This document shows positions 8,034 through 16,082 of a stretch of DNA of 64,000 nt, piece by piece. The stretch's first letter is position 1; each line of letters starts with the position of its first letter. The notes under the pieces were generated by a model. It saw only the letters and a list, made by a program, of their open reading frames with translations. It did no database searches and had not been told where the DNA came from. Origin of the DNA: an uncultured Collinsella sp. (GTDB lineage: Bacteria; Actinomycetota; Coriobacteriia; Coriobacteriales; Coriobacteriaceae); assembly GCA_958415625.1 (NCBI GenBank), contig CATYZI010000001.1, forward strand, positions 51,999 to 115,998. The letters are read 5' to 3'. A program made the translations under genes and the position numbers.

Positions 8034-8333
8034 ATGTCTACTGCAACGGTTAAGCCTACGACGGTTCGCATCGAAGAGGGGCTCAAGGAACAGGCGACTG
8101 AGTTCTTGGATACGGTTGGTCTGAGTCTCAATTCGTATCTCAACCTTGCTGTTCGGCAGCTGGTAAATCAACGAAAGATTCCTTTTGAGATCGTAGGAAG
8201 GGCGGAGGTGCCCAACGAGGCAACGAGGCGTGCCATGGTGATCGCCGAAGCTCATGAGTTGGGGATTCTGCCGGACGACAGCCCGTCATTCAATAACGCT
8301 GATGAGCTTATATCATTCCTCGATGAGGACTAG
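8034..8333 (+). CDS. RelB/DinJ-family antitoxin
   Basis: A 99-residue antitoxin of a type II system. The N-terminal half has the ribbon-helix-helix pattern of RelB/DinJ (TTVRIEEGLKEQATEFLDTVGLSLNSYLNLAVRQLV, shown here in parts: VRIEEGLKEQA and LSLNSYLNLAV), which binds DNA as a dimer. The acidic C-terminus (NNADELISFLDED) would cover the toxin. The start has a strong GAGGAGG site. The toxin gene begins two bases after the stop, so expression is coupled. The operator upstream predicts autorepression. Confidence 0.88.
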   Translation: MSTATVKPTTVRIEEGLKEQATEFLDTVGLSLNSYLNLAVRQLVNQRKIPFEIVGRAEVPNEATRRAMVIAEAHELGILPDDSPSFNNADELISFLDED

Positions 8334-8335
8334 CG

Positions 8336-8644
8336 ATGTTTGAGATTAAGGTCGAGGCTCAGTTTAAGGCGGATTACAAACGGACGATGCGCATCCATCC
8401 GCAGCTAAAAACCGAGTTTAAGGCGGCGGTCGCAGAGCTTGCGGCTCACGGCTCGCTTCCCGCGGAATATGGTGCCCACGAGCTTTCAAACCCGGGCGGC
8501 AACTACAACGGCCACATCGATTTCCATCTATCCGATGGCTTGGTCGATGTGGTCGTTCTCTACTTGCCGCATAAGACTAATCCTGTGATCCGGCTGGTCA
8601 GAATGGGCTCGCATGAGGAACTATTCCAGGGCCCGCAGGGCTGA
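8336..8644 (+). CDS. YafQ-like mRNA interferase toxin (RelE/ParE superfamily)
   Basis: A 102-residue RelE-fold toxin, probably a ribosome-dependent mRNA nuclease. The positions used for catalysis in E. coli YafQ have equivalents here: His48 (AHELSN), His64 and Asp67 (FHLSD), His93 and Phe97 (GSHEELF). Asp13-Tyr14-Lys15 matches the early FKxDYKR pattern of the family. Paired with the antitoxin directly upstream. The catalytic set appears intact, so the toxin should be functional. The family E hairpin follows. Confidence 0.88.
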   Translation: MFEIKVEAQFKADYKRTMRIHPQLKTEFKAAVAELAAHGSLPAEYGAHELSNPGGNYNGHIDFHLSDGLVDVVVLYLPHKTNPVIRLVRMGSHEELFQGPQG

Positions 8645-8659
8645 TTGCCGATTTCTAAG

Positions 8660-8722
8660 TTGCGGTGGAATAGGGATTGATTTGCGGCTGATAAGCCAAA
8701 AACAGTCCCTATTTCACCGCAA
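8660..8722. repeat. Palindromic repeat family E, copy 2
   Basis: TTGCGGTGGAATAGGGA (8660-8676) pairs with 8706-8722 over 17 bp with one G/T-type mismatch. It lies between the convergent toxin and degV genes, and shares TTGCGGTG arms with 2377-2439. Confidence 0.7.
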
Positions 8723-8737
8723 GTGGTATGGGTGGCC

Positions 8738-9598
8738 CTAATTGGCAGGTTGGTAGCGGGGGCAGTAACTGATGGCGATGGCGTCGACGCCTACGTGGGT
8801 GGCGATGGTGCAGCCGATGGGGCCGGTGCCGGCGTCCACGTAGTCCTGGCCTGCTAGCGCTTGGTTGACGAGCTCTTGCTCCTCGGCGGCGCCGGTCGTG
8901 AGCAAGCGAACGTTTGAGCCTGGGTGCTCGGTCAAAAACTCGAGGCAGTCAGCCATGGTGTTGGCGACGATGCGCTTGGCACCGCGGCCCTTCTTGATGG
9001 CCTTGATCTCGCCCGATTTCCACTCCGGCGAAACGGCCAGGCGAATGTTGAGCATCTGCGTGAGCTGGCCGGCGAGCTTGGGCGCACGGCCGTTCTTAAC
9101 GAGGTTCTCGAGCGTGCGGGGAATCAGCAGCAGATGGGCGTCGGGCAGCGTCGCGCGGACCTGCGCCTCGGTCTCGTCCAGGCTGCGGCCGTCCTCGCGC
9201 ATGGCCAGCGCGTACTCCACGAGCAGGCCCTCGGCACCCGAACCGGTGCGCGAATCGATGCAGCGCACGTCGAGCTCGTGGGTCTCGGCCACCAGGTTGG
9301 CGTTGGCATAGCAGGCGGACCACTCGCTGCACAGCGAGATAAAGATGGCGCTGTCGTGGCCGTCGGCGAGCACGCGGTCAAAGAGCGCCTTGAACTCGCC
9401 GGCGCTCGGCTGCGAGGTGTGCGGCAGCTGCTCGGAGCCGGCCATGCGGGCGACGTACTCCTCGGCGGTAATCTGCACCTGGTCGAGCAGGTCCTCGCCC
9501 TCGATAATCACATGCAGCGGAATCACGTAAATGCCGAGCTCTTGGGCGCGGGCGGGGGAGATGTCCGACGTGGAGTCGGTTATGATGGCAAAAGACAT
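8738..9598 (-). CDS. DegV family fatty-acid-binding protein
   Basis: A 286-residue DegV protein. Characterised members bind a fatty acid and serve as the FakB subunit of fatty-acid kinase. The hallmark start AIITDSTSDIS and the later blocks PHTSQPSAGEF, DSRTGSGAEG and GCTIATHVG are present. The ATG at 9598 is preceded by AAAGGTG. The longer open frame to 9655 has no ribosome site. A second DegV gene is at 61240-62094. No FakA kinase gene is in the window. Confidence 0.88.
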   Translation of the reverse strand: MSFAIITDSTSDISPARAQELGIYVIPLHVIIEGEDLLDQVQITAEEYVARMAGSEQLPHTSQPSAGEFKALFDRVLADGHDSAIFISLCSEWSACYANANLVAETHELDVRCIDSRTGSGAEGLLVEYALAMREDGRSLDETEAQVRATLPDAHLLLIPRTLENLVKNGRAPKLAGQLTQMLNIRLAVSPEWKSGEIKAIKKGRGAKRIVANTMADCLEFLTEHPGSNVRLLTTGAAEEQELVNQALAGQDYVDAGTGPIGCTIATHVGVDAIAISYCPRYQPAN

Positions 9599-9754
9599 AA
9601 TTGCACCTTTCGTTGGGGCGTTTGCGCGCCGCCTTCTGAGAGCAAAGTGCGACAAGTATAGTGGAGTTGCTCTACATTGCTAGGTTCAATTGTTGAATAG
9701 TCAACAGTTTGAAGTGGTGGTGTGGAAATCATCAACTGGGGAAGAGGGATGCCG

Positions 9755-10417
9755 ATGGAGGCACTGGAGATATGCAGGCGGCCGATTGTGCTGTTCGATT
9801 TTGACGGCACGGTGGCCGATACGGGTCGGGCGGTGATGACCTCGACGCGCAAGACGCTGGCTGCGCGCGGGTTTTCGGAGGCGCAGATGGGTGACCTGCG
9901 CCGCATGATCGGGCCGCCCCTGTGGAAGAGCTTCCACGACTTTTATGGCTTTTCCCGCGAGGAGTCGCTTGTGGTGGCCGATGAGTACCGCGCCTTTTTT
10001 GATGAGCTGGGACCGGGGGAGTACCCCGTGTTCGATGGGATTCCCGAGCTGCTGGATGGGTTGGCCGCCCAGGGCAAGCGTATGGCCGTGGCGACGTCGC
10101 GCATGGAGGCAAAGTGCATCGATATGGTGCGTGAGCTGGGGCTTTGCCAGTTCGAAGCCGTGGTTGGCATGAATTCGCCGCAGGGGCGCGAGACCAAGGC
10201 AGATTCGGTCCGCGATGCGCTGGCGGCGCTCGGTGGGACGGCCGACGAGGCCGTGATGATCGGCGACCGCTTTAACGATGTGGAGGGCGCGCACGCGATG
10301 GGTGTGCCGTGTATCGGCATCTATTCGGGCGCGGCGGCGCCGGGGGAGCACGAGGCCGCGGGTGCCGATGCGGTGGTGCACTCGGTGGCCGAGCTTGCTA
10401 AACTTTTCGCTATATAA
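9755..10417 (+). CDS. HAD-family phosphatase (phosphoglycolate phosphatase-like)
   Basis: A 220-residue HAD hydrolase with class I cap. Motif I is VLFDFDGTVADTG (nucleophile Asp15, acid/base Asp17), motif II VATSRM, and the C-terminal motif MIGDRFNDVEGA holds the metal-binding acids. It is closest in pattern to Gph/PpaX-like enzymes, but substrate specificity in this family cannot be read from sequence. Start: 9755 has a GAGG about seven bases upstream. In-frame starts at 9749 and 9722 have poor spacing. It is transcribed divergently from the degV gene and is followed 53 bp later by the M20 dipeptidase gene. Confidence 0.85.
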   Translation: MEALEICRRPIVLFDFDGTVADTGRAVMTSTRKTLAARGFSEAQMGDLRRMIGPPLWKSFHDFYGFSREESLVVADEYRAFFDELGPGEYPVFDGIPELLDGLAAQGKRMAVATSRMEAKCIDMVRELGLCQFEAVVGMNSPQGRETKADSVRDALAALGGTADEAVMIGDRFNDVEGAHAMGVPCIGIYSGAAAPGEHEAAGADAVVHSVAELAKLFAI

Positions 10418-10470
10418 GTATGTGATGTGAGGGGCGGGCACGCTGCCGCTCATTGGTAAGGAGGTCGTCC

Positions 10471-11907
10471 ATGAATCAGGTGGAGCAGAGCGTCGCTGAG
10501 TATGTCGATGAGGTCTGGGAAGATGTCGTCGCCGATATCAAGCAGCTGGTGAGTTATCCGTCCGTGGCAGTTTCTGCCGATGCAGAGCCCAGCGCGCCGT
10601 TTGGCCGCCCGGTCCGTGACGCGCTCGATTGCGCGCTCGGCATTGCGCAAAAGCTCGGCTACCAGACGAGCGACGACGAGGGCTATGTGGGCATTGCCGA
10701 TATCCCGGGCCGCGGTGACAAGCAGCTCGCGACCATTTGCCATGTGGACGTGGTGCCCGCCGGCCCCGGCTGGAACACCGACCCGTTTGCGATGGAGCGT
10801 CGCGAGGGCTGGCTGCTCGGCCGCGGCGTTATCGACGACAAGGGTCCTGCCGTGCTGTCGCTCTACGCCGGCGCCTATCTGCTCAAGCACGGTATTACCC
10901 CGCGCTACACCTTCCGCGCGCTGCTGGGCTGCGATGAGGAAGTGGGCATGTCCGACGTTCACCATTATCTGGAGAACCACGCGAACCCCGACTTTCTGTT
11001 TACGCCCGATGCCGAGTTCCCGGTCTGCAATGCCGAGAAGGGCCAGTTTGGGGCGACGTTTGTGAGCTCCAAGATCGACGGCGGGCGCATTGTGTCCTGG
11101 AGCGGTGCCGAGGCGAGCAACGCCATTCCGTCGCAGTCTATCTGCGAGCTTGCGATTGCCGTCGATGAGCTGCCGGCGCCCGTTGAGAACGCCGACCGCC
11201 TGGAGATCACGGCGCTCGATAACGGGCATGCGCAGATTTTCGCCCACGGCATTGGCGGTCATGCCTCGATGCCCGAGGGAACGGTCAATGCCGTCGGCCT
11301 GATCGTGGCGTATCTGCGCGAGGCCGAGGATGCGTTTGGTGCGCGCGACGAGCGCCTGCTGACGCCTGCCGAGCACGAGTTCGTTAAGTTCTTGGCCTTT
11401 GTGCACGCGGATGCCTATGGTCGTGGCCTGGGAATCGATGCGACGAACACGGCGTTTGGCCCGCTCACGTGCAACCCCGGCGTCATCCGCGTGGTGGATG
11501 GCCACATTGAGCAGGTCATTGACGTGCGTTTCCCCGACAGCACGAGCGCCGATACCATCCGCGAGCAGCTCGAGCCACTTGTGGGCCGCTTTGGCGTGAC
11601 GTATCGCGTGGATCGCGCAAAGGTGCCGCTCTCGGTCTCTGCCGACGACCCGGCCGTGAAGGCGCTGATTGACACCTATAACGAGTTTACGGGTAAGCAT
11701 GCCGAACCCTTCGCCATGGGCGGTGGCACGTACGCACGCAACTTTGCCCGCGCCGTCTCGTTTGGCCCCGAGGAGACCGGCCTGGAGCTGCCCACATGGG
11801 GCGGCCAGATGCACGGCCCCAACGAGTGCGCCAACGAAGAGCAGCTCAAGCAGGCGCTCAAGATTTATATCGTCGCAATCCTGCGCTTGAACGAGCTGGA
11901 GCTTTAA
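10471..11907 (+). CDS. M20-family dipeptidase (PepV/Sapep-like)
   Basis: A 478-residue zinc metallopeptidase. Metal ligands are visible in ICHVDVVPAG (first His and Asp), GRGVIDDKGP (bridging Asp), GCDEEVGM (Glu-Glu) and, near the C-terminus, the QMHGPNE histidine. The MGGGTYARN block is typical of the PepV/Sapep group of Xaa-dipeptidases. The ATG at 10471 follows AAGGAGG with a seven-base spacer. It follows the HAD phosphatase gene on the same strand and may be cotranscribed with it. Dipeptide hydrolysis would fit an amino-acid-fermenting gut organism. Confidence 0.88.
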   Translation: MNQVEQSVAEYVDEVWEDVVADIKQLVSYPSVAVSADAEPSAPFGRPVRDALDCALGIAQKLGYQTSDDEGYVGIADIPGRGDKQLATICHVDVVPAGPGWNTDPFAMERREGWLLGRGVIDDKGPAVLSLYAGAYLLKHGITPRYTFRALLGCDEEVGMSDVHHYLENHANPDFLFTPDAEFPVCNAEKGQFGATFVSSKIDGGRIVSWSGAEASNAIPSQSICELAIAVDELPAPVENADRLEITALDNGHAQIFAHGIGGHASMPEGTVNAVGLIVAYLREAEDAFGARDERLLTPAEHEFVKFLAFVHADAYGRGLGIDATNTAFGPLTCNPGVIRVVDGHIEQVIDVRFPDSTSADTIREQLEPLVGRFGVTYRVDRAKVPLSVSADDPAVKALIDTYNEFTGKHAEPFAMGGGTYARNFARAVSFGPEETGLELPTWGGQMHGPNECANEEQLKQALKIYIVAILRLNELEL

Positions 11908-11945
11908 GGTTACGCGAACGCCAGGGTGACAACCTGTCTTTCGAA

Positions 11946-11980
11946 GAGGACGGCATGACCAGAAGGTCTATGCCGTCCTC
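11946..11980. repeat. Palindromic repeat family A, copy 3 (inner hairpin only)
   Basis: GAGGACGGCAT-GACC, loop AGAA, GGTC-T-ATGCCGTCCTC: the same inner hairpin as copies 1 and 2, followed by TTTC. The outer stem of those copies is absent. It is likely to act as the dipeptidase terminator. Confidence 0.7.
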
Positions 11981-11987
11981 TTTCTGA

Positions 11988-12021
11988 AAATGATCCCTTG
12001 GGGACGGAGGAAAACGGATCA
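11988..12021. repeat. Inverted repeat with GGGGACGG centre
   Basis: AAATGATCC pairs with GGATCATTT around a centre containing GGGGACGG. It is another unrelated pair of arms around the GGGGAC motif seen in several hairpins of this window. Confidence 0.5.
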
Positions 12022-12217
12022 TTTGGTGTAAAAGGCGGGTCATGCTTGTCGGCGGGATTGTTATTCGTTTGTAAAGCCCTGCCGTGCTTGCGGTAAGGGT
12101 CTATCAGATGCCCGTAATAAAGCGCAGCTGACGCGGGCGCTGCCCGATCGAGACCGTATCTTTCCAAACAGCAAAGCGGGCAGGGTGCCCGCGATTCGCA
12201 TGTATGAAAGGAAGATC

Positions 12218-13156
12218 ATGCTCGATCAGGCTTATTCTCGTCGTCAGTTCCTCGGCCTCGCTGGTGGTCTCGCCAGCATCGTCGGTCTCGGCCTCGTTGG
12301 TTGCGGCGGCTCCGGCGCATCCGATGCCGCCGACAAGGGTAGCGCTGCTGCTGCCGAGTCCGTCTCCGGCGAGGTGACCTACGACGGCGCCTCCTCGTTC
12401 CAGGCCCTCGTCGAGGCCGCTGCCGAGAAGTTCATGGATGCCAACCCGGACGTCTCCGTTTCCGGTTCGGGCAACGGTTCGGGCAAGGGCCTGACCGCTG
12501 TTGCCGCCGGCACCGTCACCATCGGTAACTCCGACGTCTTCGCCGAGACCAAGCTCGAGGCCGACCAGGTCAAGAACCTCGTCGACCACGAGGTCGCCGT
12601 CGTGGGCATGGGCCCCGTCGTCTCCAAGAACGTCAAGGTCGACGACCTGTCCCTCGAGCAGCTCAAGGGCATCTTCTCCGGCCAGATCACCAACTGGAAG
12701 GAGGTTGGCGGCGACGACGCCAAGATCGTCGTCCTCAACCGCAAGGCCGGCTCCGGTACCCGCGCCACCTTCGAGGCTGCCGTCTTTGGCGACGAGGCCG
12801 TCGACTTTAAGGGCGACGCCGAGCTCGACAAGTCCGGCGACGTCCAGACTCAGATGGGCAGCACCGACAACGCCATCTCCTACCTCGACTTCTCGCACTT
12901 CGACGACTCCAAGTTCAACGCCATCAAGGTCGAGGGCGTGGAGCCCAAGAGCGCAAACGTCACCGACGACTCCTTCAAGATCTGGGCTACCGAGCACATG
13001 TACTGCGCGAAGGACGCCGACGAGGCCACCAAGGCCTTCCTGGAGTTCATGCTTTCCGACGACGTCCAGGGCAAGCTCGTCGAGGAGCAGGGCTTTATCC
13101 CCGTCTCTGCCATGAAGGTCGTCAAGGACGCCAGCGGCAAGGTCTCCGCTAAATAA
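12218..13156 (+). CDS. pstS: Phosphate ABC transporter substrate-binding lipoprotein PstS
   Basis: The 312-residue extracellular phosphate-binding component. The N-terminus has a twin-arginine signal (SRRQFLGL, Arg8-Arg9), a hydrophobic stretch and a lipobox ending LVGC with Cys29, so it is probably a Tat-exported lipoprotein. Phosphate-contact segments include DGASSF near residue 50, GNGSGKGLTAV and AGSGTRATFE. The ATG at 12218 follows GAAAGGAAG; the open frame further upstream lacks a site. It is first gene of pstSCAB. Regulation by phosphate starvation is expected, but I cannot point to a clear Pho box upstream. Confidence 0.95.
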   Translation: MLDQAYSRRQFLGLAGGLASIVGLGLVGCGGSGASDAADKGSAAAAESVSGEVTYDGASSFQALVEAAAEKFMDANPDVSVSGSGNGSGKGLTAVAAGTVTIGNSDVFAETKLEADQVKNLVDHEVAVVGMGPVVSKNVKVDDLSLEQLKGIFSGQITNWKEVGGDDAKIVVLNRKAGSGTRATFEAAVFGDEAVDFKGDAELDKSGDVQTQMGSTDNAISYLDFSHFDDSKFNAIKVEGVEPKSANVTDDSFKIWATEHMYCAKDADEATKAFLEFMLSDDVQGKLVEEQGFIPVSAMKVVKDASGKVSAK

Positions 13157-13180
13157 GTAATCGCCCCGGAAAGGTTTGCA

Positions 13181-14089
13181 ATGGCAAAACAGCTGCCAAA
13201 GCGCGACCTTGAGAACGTGGGCCTGGGCGTCACGGGCGCGTGCGTAGCGCTCGTGACGCTTGTCGTTGCCGCGCTCATCTTCATGGTCGCCCAAAAGGGC
13301 CTCTCGGCTTTTCTCAAGGACGGCGTTTCGGTCGTCGAGTTCTTCACCGGCACCAAGTGGGACCTGGCCAACACAGCCGAAAGCGGCCTGCCCTATACCG
13401 GCGCCCTGCCCCTGATCGTCACCTCGTTTGCGGTCATGGTGCTCTCCACGCTCATCGCACTGCCCATCGCCATCGGTTCTGCCATCTTTGCGGTCGAGAT
13501 TCAGCCTAAGTTTGGCTCCAAGGTCTTCCAACCACTGATTGAGCTTTTGACCGGCATTCCCTCGGTCGTCTTTGGCCTGATCGGTTTCCACGTGGTCGTC
13601 GGCCTTATGAAGAGCGTTTTCCACGTGAGCACGGGTCTGGGCATCTTGCCCGGCGCCATCGTGCTGGCTGTCATGATCCTGCCGACGATGACCACCCTTT
13701 CGGTCGATGGCCTGCGTGCCGTGCCCGACAGCTACCGTCAGGGTTCGCTCGCGCTGGGATATACCCGCTGGCAGACCATCTGGCACGTGGTGCTCAAGTC
13801 CGCCATGCCGTCGCTCATGACCGCAGCCATCCTTGGCATGACCCGCGCCTTTGGCGAGACGCTCGCCGTGCGCATGGTGATCGGCGGTATCGAGGCCATG
13901 CCGACGTCGCTGCTGTCGCCGGCGTCCACCATCACCACCACGCTCACCACGTCCATGGCGGTCTATGCCGAGGGCTCGGCCCAGGACGATGTCCTGTGGG
14001 CGCTCGGTTTGCTGCTGATGGGCATGAGCCTCATCTTCATCCTGATCATCCATCTCATTGGCCGCAAGGGGGCGAAGGCTCGTGGCTAG
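13181..14089 (+). CDS. pstC: Phosphate ABC transporter permease PstC
   Basis: A 302-residue inner-membrane permease with about six hydrophobic segments. The binding-protein-dependent transport signature (EAA loop) is seen in SYRQGSLALGYTRWQTIWHVVLKSAMPSL (shown in part as LGYTRWQTIWHVVL), followed by GMTRAFGETLAVRMVIG. It lies 24 bp after pstS with its own GGAAAGG site, and its last codons overlap the start region of pstA. Confidence 0.94.
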   Translation: MAKQLPKRDLENVGLGVTGACVALVTLVVAALIFMVAQKGLSAFLKDGVSVVEFFTGTKWDLANTAESGLPYTGALPLIVTSFAVMVLSTLIALPIAIGSAIFAVEIQPKFGSKVFQPLIELLTGIPSVVFGLIGFHVVVGLMKSVFHVSTGLGILPGAIVLAVMILPTMTTLSVDGLRAVPDSYRQGSLALGYTRWQTIWHVVLKSAMPSLMTAAILGMTRAFGETLAVRMVIGGIEAMPTSLLSPASTITTTLTTSMAVYAEGSAQDDVLWALGLLLMGMSLIFILIIHLIGRKGAKARG

Positions 14090-15008
14090 CATGCGCATCC
14101 ATATCGACGAGGCGAGACTCGGGCGTGTCCAAAAGCAGGACCGCATCGCCACGGGCGTGCTGACGGCAATTGTCGCCATCGTCATGCTCATCGTCGTCTC
14201 CATGGTGGCCTACATCCTGTTCGAGGGCATCTCGACGCTGTTCCAACCGGGCTTCCTCACGCAGCCCGCGCGCGCCAACGGAACCCAGGGCGGCGTGCTC
14301 TACCAGCTGTTCGACTCGTTCTACCTGCTGCTGATCACCTTAGGTATATCGGTGCCCATCAGCCTGGGCGGCGCGGTGTTCTTGGTTGAGTACGCGCCGG
14401 ACGGACCCATCCGCGACATCGCCTCCACCGCCATCGAGACGCTGTCCTCGCTGCCTTCCATCGTCGTCGGCATGTTCGGCTTTTTGGTGTTCTCGGTGCA
14501 GCTGGGCTGGAAGTATTCCATCATCTCCGGCGCCGTCGCACTCACCATGTTCAACATCCCCATCCTGGTGCGCGTGATCCAGCAGGCGCTCGAGGACGTG
14601 CCGCAGGCCCAGCGCGATGCGTGCCTGGCCATGGGCCTCACTCGCTGGGAGGCCACACTGCACATCCTGATTCCCGAGGCCATGCCCGCCATCGTGACCG
14701 GCATCGTGCTTTCGGCCGGCCGCGTGTTTGGCGAGGCTGCGGCACTGCTGTTTACCTCGGGCATGAGCTCGCCGGTTCGCCTGAACTTCTTGAGCTTTAA
14801 CCTGTCGAGTTCCACTTGCGCTTGGAACGTGTTCCGCCCCGGCGAGTCGCTCGCCGTGCACATCTACAAGATCTATGGCGAGGGCAGCCCCGAGGCTCAG
14901 CAGATTGTTTGGGGAACCGCGGCGCTGCTGATGATCTGCGTGCTGCTGTTTAACGTAATCGCCCGTATCGTGGGCAAGCAACTGGCAAGGAAGATGACGG
15001 CCGAATGA
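14082..15008 (+). CDS. pstA: Phosphate ABC transporter permease PstA
   Basis: The second membrane permease of the Pst importer, about 308 residues. It has the EAA loop CLAMGLTRWEATLHILIPEAM and the typical GRVFGEAAALLFTSG block, with several predicted membrane helices. Start choice is uncertain: GTG at 14082 fits AAGGGGG at 14066-14072, ATG at 14091 is just after the pstC stop, and the frame is open back to 14058. It overlaps pstB by four bases (ATGA at 15005-15008), a sign of translational coupling. Confidence 0.93.
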   Translation: MASMRIHIDEARLGRVQKQDRIATGVLTAIVAIVMLIVVSMVAYILFEGISTLFQPGFLTQPARANGTQGGVLYQLFDSFYLLLITLGISVPISLGGAVFLVEYAPDGPIRDIASTAIETLSSLPSIVVGMFGFLVFSVQLGWKYSIISGAVALTMFNIPILVRVIQQALEDVPQAQRDACLAMGLTRWEATLHILIPEAMPAIVTGIVLSAGRVFGEAAALLFTSGMSSPVRLNFLSFNLSSSTCAWNVFRPGESLAVHIYKIYGEGSPEAQQIVWGTAALLMICVLLFNVIARIVGKQLARKMTAE

Positions 15009-15877
15009 GCGAGATGAATGCAACGCCCGTAACCGAAGCGGCATCGTCCGAGACCCAGGACTTTTTGTCGAGTGTGGGGGAGAGCGAAAAGCGCGTTCGT
15101 GTGAGCGGCAAGGCCGTGAGTGACGAGGTCGTGCTCTCCACCAAGGACGTCAACGTGTACTATGGCGACCACCATGCTCTGCACGATACGTCGCTCGACT
15201 TTCACAAGGGCGAGATCACGGCGCTCATCGGGCCTTCGGGCTGCGGCAAGTCGACCTTTTTGCGCAGCCTCAACCTGATGAATCGCGAGATTCGCGGCTG
15301 CCGCGTGGAGGGCGAGATTAACTACCGCGGGCGCAACATCAATACGCGCCGCGAGAACACCTACGAGCTGCGCCGCTCCATCGGCATGGTGTTTCAGCAG
15401 CCCAACCCTTTTCGTAAGTCCATTCGCGACAACATCACGTTTGCGCCCAAGCGCCACGGCATCACCGACCGCGACGAGCTTGATCGCATGGTCGAGGAGA
15501 GCCTGCGCGGCGCGGCGCTGTGGCACGAGGTCAAAGACAAGCTCGACAAGAGCGCCTATGCGCTTTCGGGCGGCCAGCAGCAGCGCCTGTGCATCGCGCG
15601 CACGTTGGCGCTCAATCCCGACGTGATTCTGTTCGACGAGCCCTGCTCGGCGCTCGACCCCATCTCGACGCTGGCGATCGAGGACCTCATGTCGTCGATC
15701 GTGGCCGACCGCACCATCGTTATCGTGACGCACAACATGGAGCAGGCGTCGCGCGTGTCCAACCGTACGGCGTTTTTCTACATGGGCGATATGGTCGAGT
15801 ACGACGAGACCGACGAGATTTTCCAACGGCCCAAGGATAAGCGGCTGAATGATTACCTCACCGGCATGTTCTCCTAG
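15005..15877 (+). CDS. pstB: Phosphate ABC transporter ATP-binding protein PstB
   Basis: The 290-residue ATPase of the Pst importer. Walker A is GPSGCGKST (residues 76-84), the Q-loop is VFQQPNPF, the signature LSGGQQQRL, Walker B VILFDEPCSALD and the H-loop THNMEQA. A 40-residue N-terminal extension (Ser/Glu/Val-rich) is longer than in most PstB proteins. It overlaps pstA by ATGA. No phoU follows; a terminator ends the operon at 15966. Confidence 0.95.
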   Translation: MSEMNATPVTEAASSETQDFLSSVGESEKRVRVSGKAVSDEVVLSTKDVNVYYGDHHALHDTSLDFHKGEITALIGPSGCGKSTFLRSLNLMNREIRGCRVEGEINYRGRNINTRRENTYELRRSIGMVFQQPNPFRKSIRDNITFAPKRHGITDRDELDRMVEESLRGAALWHEVKDKLDKSAYALSGGQQQRLCIARTLALNPDVILFDEPCSALDPISTLAIEDLMSSIVADRTIVIVTHNMEQASRVSNRTAFFYMGDMVEYDETDEIFQRPKDKRLNDYLTGMFS

Positions 15878-15932
15878 TCCGGGACATGCTTGAGGCCCGC
15901 GGCGGCCACGGTCGCCACGGGACTGATTGGAG

Positions 15933-15971
15933 AGGCGGGTCATCTCTTGCGGGAGATGGCCCGCCTTTTTG
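15933..15971 (+). terminator. Rho-independent terminator of pstSCAB
   Basis: AGGCGGGTCATCTC (15933-15946) pairs with GAGATGGCCCGCCT (15953-15966), with a single T/G mismatch, a six-base loop and a T run directly after. Confidence 0.9.
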
Positions 15972-15983
15972 CTCTGCGACCGA

Positions 15984-16024
15984 AACGACCACCACAAAGG
16001 GGACAGGCGCCTTCGTGGTGGTTT
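15984..16024. repeat. Palindromic repeat family B, copy 1
   Basis: ACCACCACAAAGG (15988-16000) pairs with CCTTCGTGGTGGT (16010-16022). The nine-base loop is GGACAGGCG. It lies between the pst terminator and the ABC-F gene. Confidence 0.85.
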
Positions 16025-16082
16025 GGGGTGGGGCTCGCTGCTATCATGGACAACGTTGAATTTCTACGAAGGAGCAGGGCAT

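Noticed and set aside
12104..14203. A 699-codon minus-strand open frame over pstS-pstC
   Set aside because: Antisense shadow; low-complexity Asp/Gly/His sequence, no ribosome site, and it overlaps clear pst genes.
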